From NCBI GenBank assembly GCA_900554695.1, contig USHV01000036.1, positions 1 to 24,542 of the forward strand: a stretch of 24,542 bases of DNA, in the 5' to 3' direction. This document shows positions 22,884 through 24,542 of this stretch, in pieces; position 1 is the first letter of the stretch; each line of letters opens with the position of its first letter. A program made the position numbers and the translations under genes. The stretch is from an uncultured Prevotella sp. (lineage in GTDB: Bacteria > Bacteroidota > Bacteroidia > Bacteroidales > Bacteroidaceae). Under the pieces are notes generated by a model. The model ran no database searches, was not told the DNA's origin, and saw only the letters and a program-made list of their open reading frames with translations.

Positions 22884-24287
22884 TTATAGTTTCATCCCCC
22901 TGCTTTTCCTTTGCGGCTGTATGGGACAGCGAATGTTCTGCCTTAATTTGTTGAACTGTTCCTTGAACCATTCGCTAATCGGTTGTCTGTTTATGGTCAG
23001 TACCAGTTTGCTGTCATCGGTCGGATTCTTTTCTACCTTGAAAACATCATTTTTGATGTCAAACTTCCGTCTGTGTTCTTCGGAATAAATCCTGCCATTG
23101 CACCTAATAGCCTCTTTCTTTGTCAGTAGGCTCTCTATCATTTCTTTGGTGAAGCCGATAGCTGCGCACAGCTTTTCCATTCTCAGCATCTCCCTAAGCA
23201 TCGGGAACCATTTGAATGCCTTTTCAAGAATAGTATTCAGCCGTGATATTTCCTTGTCTTTGGCTTCAAGTTCCTGCTTGTGTATTCCTTGCAGATTACG
23301 TATATGCCTGCCGTGCTGTTCCTGCATGTGCTGCATTTGGGCTTTCAAGTCATCAATACCCTTGTCCCGTTTGGCAATTTCCTGATGCAGTTCTTCATTG
23401 GATTGTTCCAGTTTCTTCATTTTTCCACTACCGAAAAGAGAACCCACTCCGCTTGCTATGACAGTGGCAGCATCGGTGGCGGCGCTTTTGAGCTTGTCCG
23501 TGCGTATCTCCGATTTCACCTGTCTGAGTTCTTGTTCGGCAAGGTTTACCTGTTGTTCCTTATGCCGCTTTATGGCTTCTATGCGTTGCAGTTCGGCTTT
23601 CTGCTTCTCAATGATGAAGTCGTTCCGTTCCAGATGTTCTTTGCCTGTTACGGCTTTTGACTTACCACGCTCCATCAGAAGGATGTCGGATGCCAAGGTC
23701 TGCATCTGCATCATGTCATCGTCATTGAGTTTGCGGCTCTTGCCTGTATCGTGGTTCATCCAGTCGAATACGATATGCGCATGGTAATTCGGCTTGAACC
23801 ACCTTTCGCCTACCTTGAAACTCTCCCTGTCCTCTGGTGCAGGCTGACCATTCAGCCAATGCCCCTCGTCTTTGTGCAGGAAGATTTGGAGCGGTGTAAT
23901 GCCCCAGCGTTTTTGGCATTTTTCACCGAATTTACGCACATCTGTCAAAGTGGTGTCCGGCCTGATGAGCAATACTCCCTCACGGATGGGCGAACATCCC
24001 GCCACCTTGATAATCTTACCGTTCTTCCCTTTGCGTTCACGCTCCTTTTCCTGCATGGCACGGCCTGTCTTTTCCTTGACCATGCGCTTGATGTTCTCAT
24101 AGTGCGCCTGCAATTCGGGATTGCCGAAATCGGAATTTATCCACTGTTCATTATCAGCTGTAAGTTCGGGCACGATGTAGATTTTGGACTTGCCGATGTT
24201 GCGCATATATTCGGCAGTCCTCCGGTTATGAGCCTCGCTTGATGTCACGTTGCAAGGCTTGATATGTATGCTTGATTTTGTTGCCAT
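22884..24287 (-). CDS. MobV-family relaxase (plasmid mobilization/recombination protein)
   Basis: The preferred start at 24287 (MATKSSIHIKPC) gives 467 residues. The relaxase domain shows HIKPCNVTSSEAHNRR at the N-terminus, then HKDEGHW (about 138-144) and NYHAHIVFDW with metal-binding His169 and His171, the HUH-type signature of Pre/Mob proteins. A long coiled coil follows (about 225-370, rich in Glu, Lys and Gln), then a basic C-terminal tail. Such relaxases nick an oriT and initiate conjugative mobilization by a helper element, as in Bacteroides mobilizable transposons and plasmids. The frame is open to 24341, but the family N-terminus is at 24287. The palindrome-rich DNA immediately upstream fits an oriT. 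No partner mobilization gene or integrase lies inside the window. Confidence 0.92.
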   Translation of the reverse strand: MATKSSIHIKPCNVTSSEAHNRRTAEYMRNIGKSKIYIVPELTADNEQWINSDFGNPELQAHYENIKRMVKEKTGRAMQEKERERKGKNGKIIKVAGCSPIREGVLLIRPDTTLTDVRKFGEKCQKRWGITPLQIFLHKDEGHWLNGQPAPEDRESFKVGERWFKPNYHAHIVFDWMNHDTGKSRKLNDDDMMQMQTLASDILLMERGKSKAVTGKEHLERNDFIIEKQKAELQRIEAIKRHKEQQVNLAEQELRQVKSEIRTDKLKSAATDAATVIASGVGSLFGSGKMKKLEQSNEELHQEIAKRDKGIDDLKAQMQHMQEQHGRHIRNLQGIHKQELEAKDKEISRLNTILEKAFKWFPMLREMLRMEKLCAAIGFTKEMIESLLTKKEAIRCNGRIYSEEHRRKFDIKNDVFKVEKNPTDDSKLVLTINRQPISEWFKEQFNKLRQNIRCPIQPQRKSRGMKL

Positions 24288-24341
24288 TTTCTTAAATTCA
24301 ATTTGGGTTATTGCTAATTTGGTTTGCTGCTTCCCGCTCAT

Positions 24342-24542
24342 AACCGCAAGGGGTTCTTAGGGGGGCAACCCATAAGCGGAGTTTCCAAAGAGAGGGTCAC
24401 TCTTTGGTCGGGTTGCATAGGGCTGAAAGCCCTTGCCGGGTTCTTAGGGCAGTGTCCTAAGCCCCTCGGGAGAGCCCACAACTACGAAAGCGAAGCGTGT
24501 AGTTATAGTGGGCTATAACCGGAAGCCTTTCGGTTTCTTGGA
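24342..24542. other. Palindrome-rich candidate oriT upstream of the relaxase
   Basis: At least five hairpins lie within 200 bases: CCAAAGAG/CTCTTTGG (24385-24392, 24400-24407) nested inside GCAACCC/GGGTTGC; GGGCT-GAA-AGCCC (24420-24432); CTTAGG/CCTAAG (24443-24448, 24456-24461); CCCACAACTAC/GTAGTTATAGTGGG (24475-24485, 24499-24512); and AACCG/CGGTT (24517-24535). A direct repeat GGGTTCTTAGGG occurs at 24351 and 24438. The position beside the relaxase gene supports a transfer origin. The nick site cannot be placed from sequence alone. Confidence 0.55.

Overview
The window looks like a chromosomal segment of a Bacteroidetes bacterium, most likely Prevotella or a close relative (inference). The evidence is Bacteroidetes-type promoters (TAnnTTTG -7 boxes with a TTG/TTTG box about 19-21 bases upstream), secreted proteins with C-terminal sorting-like tails, OmpA and beta-barrel porins, a four-subunit 2-oxoacid:ferredoxin oxidoreductase, and a MobV-type relaxase of the kind carried by Bacteroides mobilizable elements.

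Layout. 1-440 is copy 1 of a 433-base non-coding dispersed repeat. 1031-1984 encodes an endonuclease/exonuclease/phosphatase-family protein. 2249-7368 is a compact housekeeping run: ffh, folD, a 59-residue TPR protein (4480-4659), then a 2-oxoacid:ferredoxin oxidoreductase operon in the order delta-alpha-beta-gamma with ATGA overlaps. It is preceded by a possible structured leader and closed by a strong terminator. 7370-9118 is an unusual gene-free interval: a 22-base-period tandem array, copy 2 of the dispersed repeat in inverse orientation, a second 22-base array with an alternating 44-base pattern, and a third 22-base array. 9191-12580 encodes a large secreted multidomain SGNH-hydrolase-like protein and 12915-14063 an OmpA-family porin, each with its own terminator. 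Copy 3 of the repeat follows at 14242-14684.

14867-16534 (minus) is a secreted GHL10-type glycosidase-like protein. It is transcribed divergently, from closely packed promoters, against the run 16783-20046: outer membrane beta-barrel, recR, a small membrane protein, a family 2 glycosyltransferase and a GNAT acetyltransferase. Two identical tRNA-Asp(GUC) genes follow at 20120-20299. Everything beyond them looks like accessory DNA: AT-richer, all on the minus strand, with a second GNAT, a frameshifted DUF4304-like gene, a DKNYY-repeat protein, a MobV relaxase and an upstream palindrome-rich stretch that looks like an oriT.

The signals least explained by known gene families are the 433-base repeat, with conserved internal palindromes and covarying hairpins, and the three 22-base-period arrays around its second copy. 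I see no defence system, CRISPR array, rRNA or insertion-sequence transposase.
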